Source of the DNA: Azoarcus sp. TTM-91 | Lineage (GTDB): Bacteria > Pseudomonadota > Gammaproteobacteria > Burkholderiales > Rhodocyclaceae | Length of the DNA stretch: 64,000 nt | Direction: 5' to 3' | NCBI RefSeq assembly: GCF_012911025.1 | Contig: NZ_WUEI01000017.1 | Coordinates: 1 to 64,000, forward strand | Shown here: one piece after another, positions 63,304-64,000 of the stretch | Layout: each line of letters begins with the position of its first letter | How positions within the stretch are numbered: the first letter of the stretch is position 1 | Notes under the pieces: generated by a model | Seen by the model: the letters and a program-made list of their open reading frames with translations, nothing else | Told to the model about the DNA's origin: nothing | Databases searched by the model: none | Made by a program: the position numbers and the translations under genes

Positions 63304-64000
63304 ATGAGCAGTGGTGCGAGAAAGGCCTTCATGGGCGTGCGCTTGCGACGGCTGCGGGAAGAGCGCGGGCTGACGCAGGTGGCGCTGGCGCGGCTGCTGG
63401 AGATCTCGCCCAGCTATCTCAACCAGATCGAGCAGAACCAGCGCCCGCTGACGGTGCCGGTGCTGCTGCGCATCAGCGCGGCGCTGGGCGTGAACGTGCA
63501 GCGCTTCTCCGACGACGACGAGGCCCGGCTGGTGGCCGATCTGCGCGAGACCCTGGGCGGCATGGCCGAGCCGGTGGCGCTGGCGGAGGTGCGCGAGCTG
63601 GCGGCCAACATGCCGGCGGTGGCGCGGGCGCTGCTGACGCTGGACCGGCGCTGGCGCGAAGCGGAGGAGCGGGCGGATGCGCTCGCCGCCCGCCTGGGCG
63701 AGGACAGGGGAGCCGCGCCTTTCGCCGCGCCCATGCCCTACGAGGAGGTGCGGGACTTCTTCTATGCCCGCCACAATCATGTGGCCGAACTGGACGATCT
63801 GGCGGAGCGGCTGTTCGAGGCCTGGATGCTGCAGCCGGGGCGGACCGCCGATGGCCTGGCGGCGCGGCTGGCGCAGGTGCATGGCGTGCGGGTGGTGCGC
63901 GACGAGCCGGACGGTGAGGGCGGCGGTGGCACGGAGGGGAGAGAGGATGAGGGCGCACCGCTGCGCGCTTTTGATCCGGTGGCCCGGGTGCTGCGCTTGT
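63304..64000 (+). CDS. XRE-family regulator, short-chain acyl-CoA-responsive type (partial)
   Basis: The gene runs off the right edge; 232 codons are present. Residues about 11-66 are an XRE helix-turn-helix (VRLRRLREERGLTQVALARLLEISPSYLNQIEQNQRPLTVPVLLRISAALGV), followed by a helical linker (RLVADLRETLGG...LTLDRRWREAEERADALAARL) and EVRDFFYARHNHVAELDDLAERLFEAW, the start of the DUF2083-type domain of ScfR/RamB/PrpR regulators that sense short-chain acyl-CoA and control propionate, acetate or glyoxylate genes. The likely target genes lie outside the window. The start is the ATG at 63304; a TTG at 63298 is also in frame and no good Shine-Dalgarno sequence is visible. Confidence 0.85.
   Translation, partial: MSSGARKAFMGVRLRRLREERGLTQVALARLLEISPSYLNQIEQNQRPLTVPVLLRISAALGVNVQRFSDDDEARLVADLRETLGGMAEPVALAEVRELAANMPAVARALLTLDRRWREAEERADALAARLGEDRGAAPFAAPMPYEEVRDFFYARHNHVAELDDLAERLFEAWMLQPGRTADGLAARLAQVHGVRVVRDEPDGEGGGGTEGREDEGAPLRAFDPVARVLRL

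Noticed and set aside
1..64000. tRNA or rRNA genes
   Set aside because: No cloverleaf-like GGTTCGAATCC-type segment with matching arms and no rRNA signature was spotted; a covariance-model scan would be needed to exclude a missed tRNA.

Overview
The window is a GC-rich chromosomal segment of a betaproteobacterium. The order purM / perM-like / hda / HAD phosphatase / (interruption) / pcnB-like start, together with azurin, a periplasmic LigE-type ligase and DUF1415, fits Rhodocyclales or a close relative; the genus cannot be fixed from this alone. No rRNA, tRNA, CRISPR array, transposase, integrase or phage gene was recognised. Most of the window is cell-envelope biology: one giant surface protein, two RND efflux systems, three TonB-dependent receptors, a nickel ECF transporter, chemoreceptors and exported redox proteins.

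Layout. 1-41: start of a minus-strand gene, probably pcnB. 708-13658: a 4316-residue autotransporter built from about 34 passenger repeats and three larger super-repeats, preceded by an unusually AT-rich leader. 13740-17422: HAD phosphatase, hda and a PerM-type permease on minus, purM divergent on plus. 17777-22008: RND adaptor and pump without an outer-membrane channel, followed by an Ala/Gln/Glu/Arg-rich helical protein of unknown function (22042-23589). 23731-25260: miaA and a DUF1415 gene. 25548-28946: two chemoreceptor genes whose 3' 1 kb is 99 percent identical. 29053-30417: a small EF-hand protein divergent from a secreted ATP-dependent DNA ligase.

30450-36754 (minus strand) is a complete nickel-uptake operon: TonB-dependent receptor, NikK, NikL, NikM, NikQ, NikO and NikR, most joined by stop/start overlaps, and then a small unknown gene. 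A GTATGA-N15-TCATAC palindrome, a very good NikR operator candidate, lies upstream of the receptor. The mature forms of NikK and NikL are predicted to begin with His and NikM begins Met-His, suggesting a chain of N-terminal-His nickel sites from periplasm to membrane.

37159-45234 (plus) is an iron/siderophore block: a second DUF4198 protein, FecI-type sigma factor with a Fur box, FecR, an STN-containing TonB receptor, DUF3649, PepSY and DUF3325 membrane proteins and a translationally coupled Fur-family regulator. 45397-54278 is an mdtABC-like tripartite pump with its own outer-membrane lipoprotein. 54465-57623 is an AraC-type regulator divergent from a third TonB receptor. 57964-62705 carries azurin, an orphan branched-chain amino-acid-type binding protein, an exported Fe/Mn superoxide dismutase, a stand-alone Fe-S half of a D-2-hydroxyglutarate-dehydrogenase-like enzyme and a HepT-like small protein. 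The window ends inside an XRE-type regulator (63304 onward) of the short-chain-acyl-CoA-responsive class.
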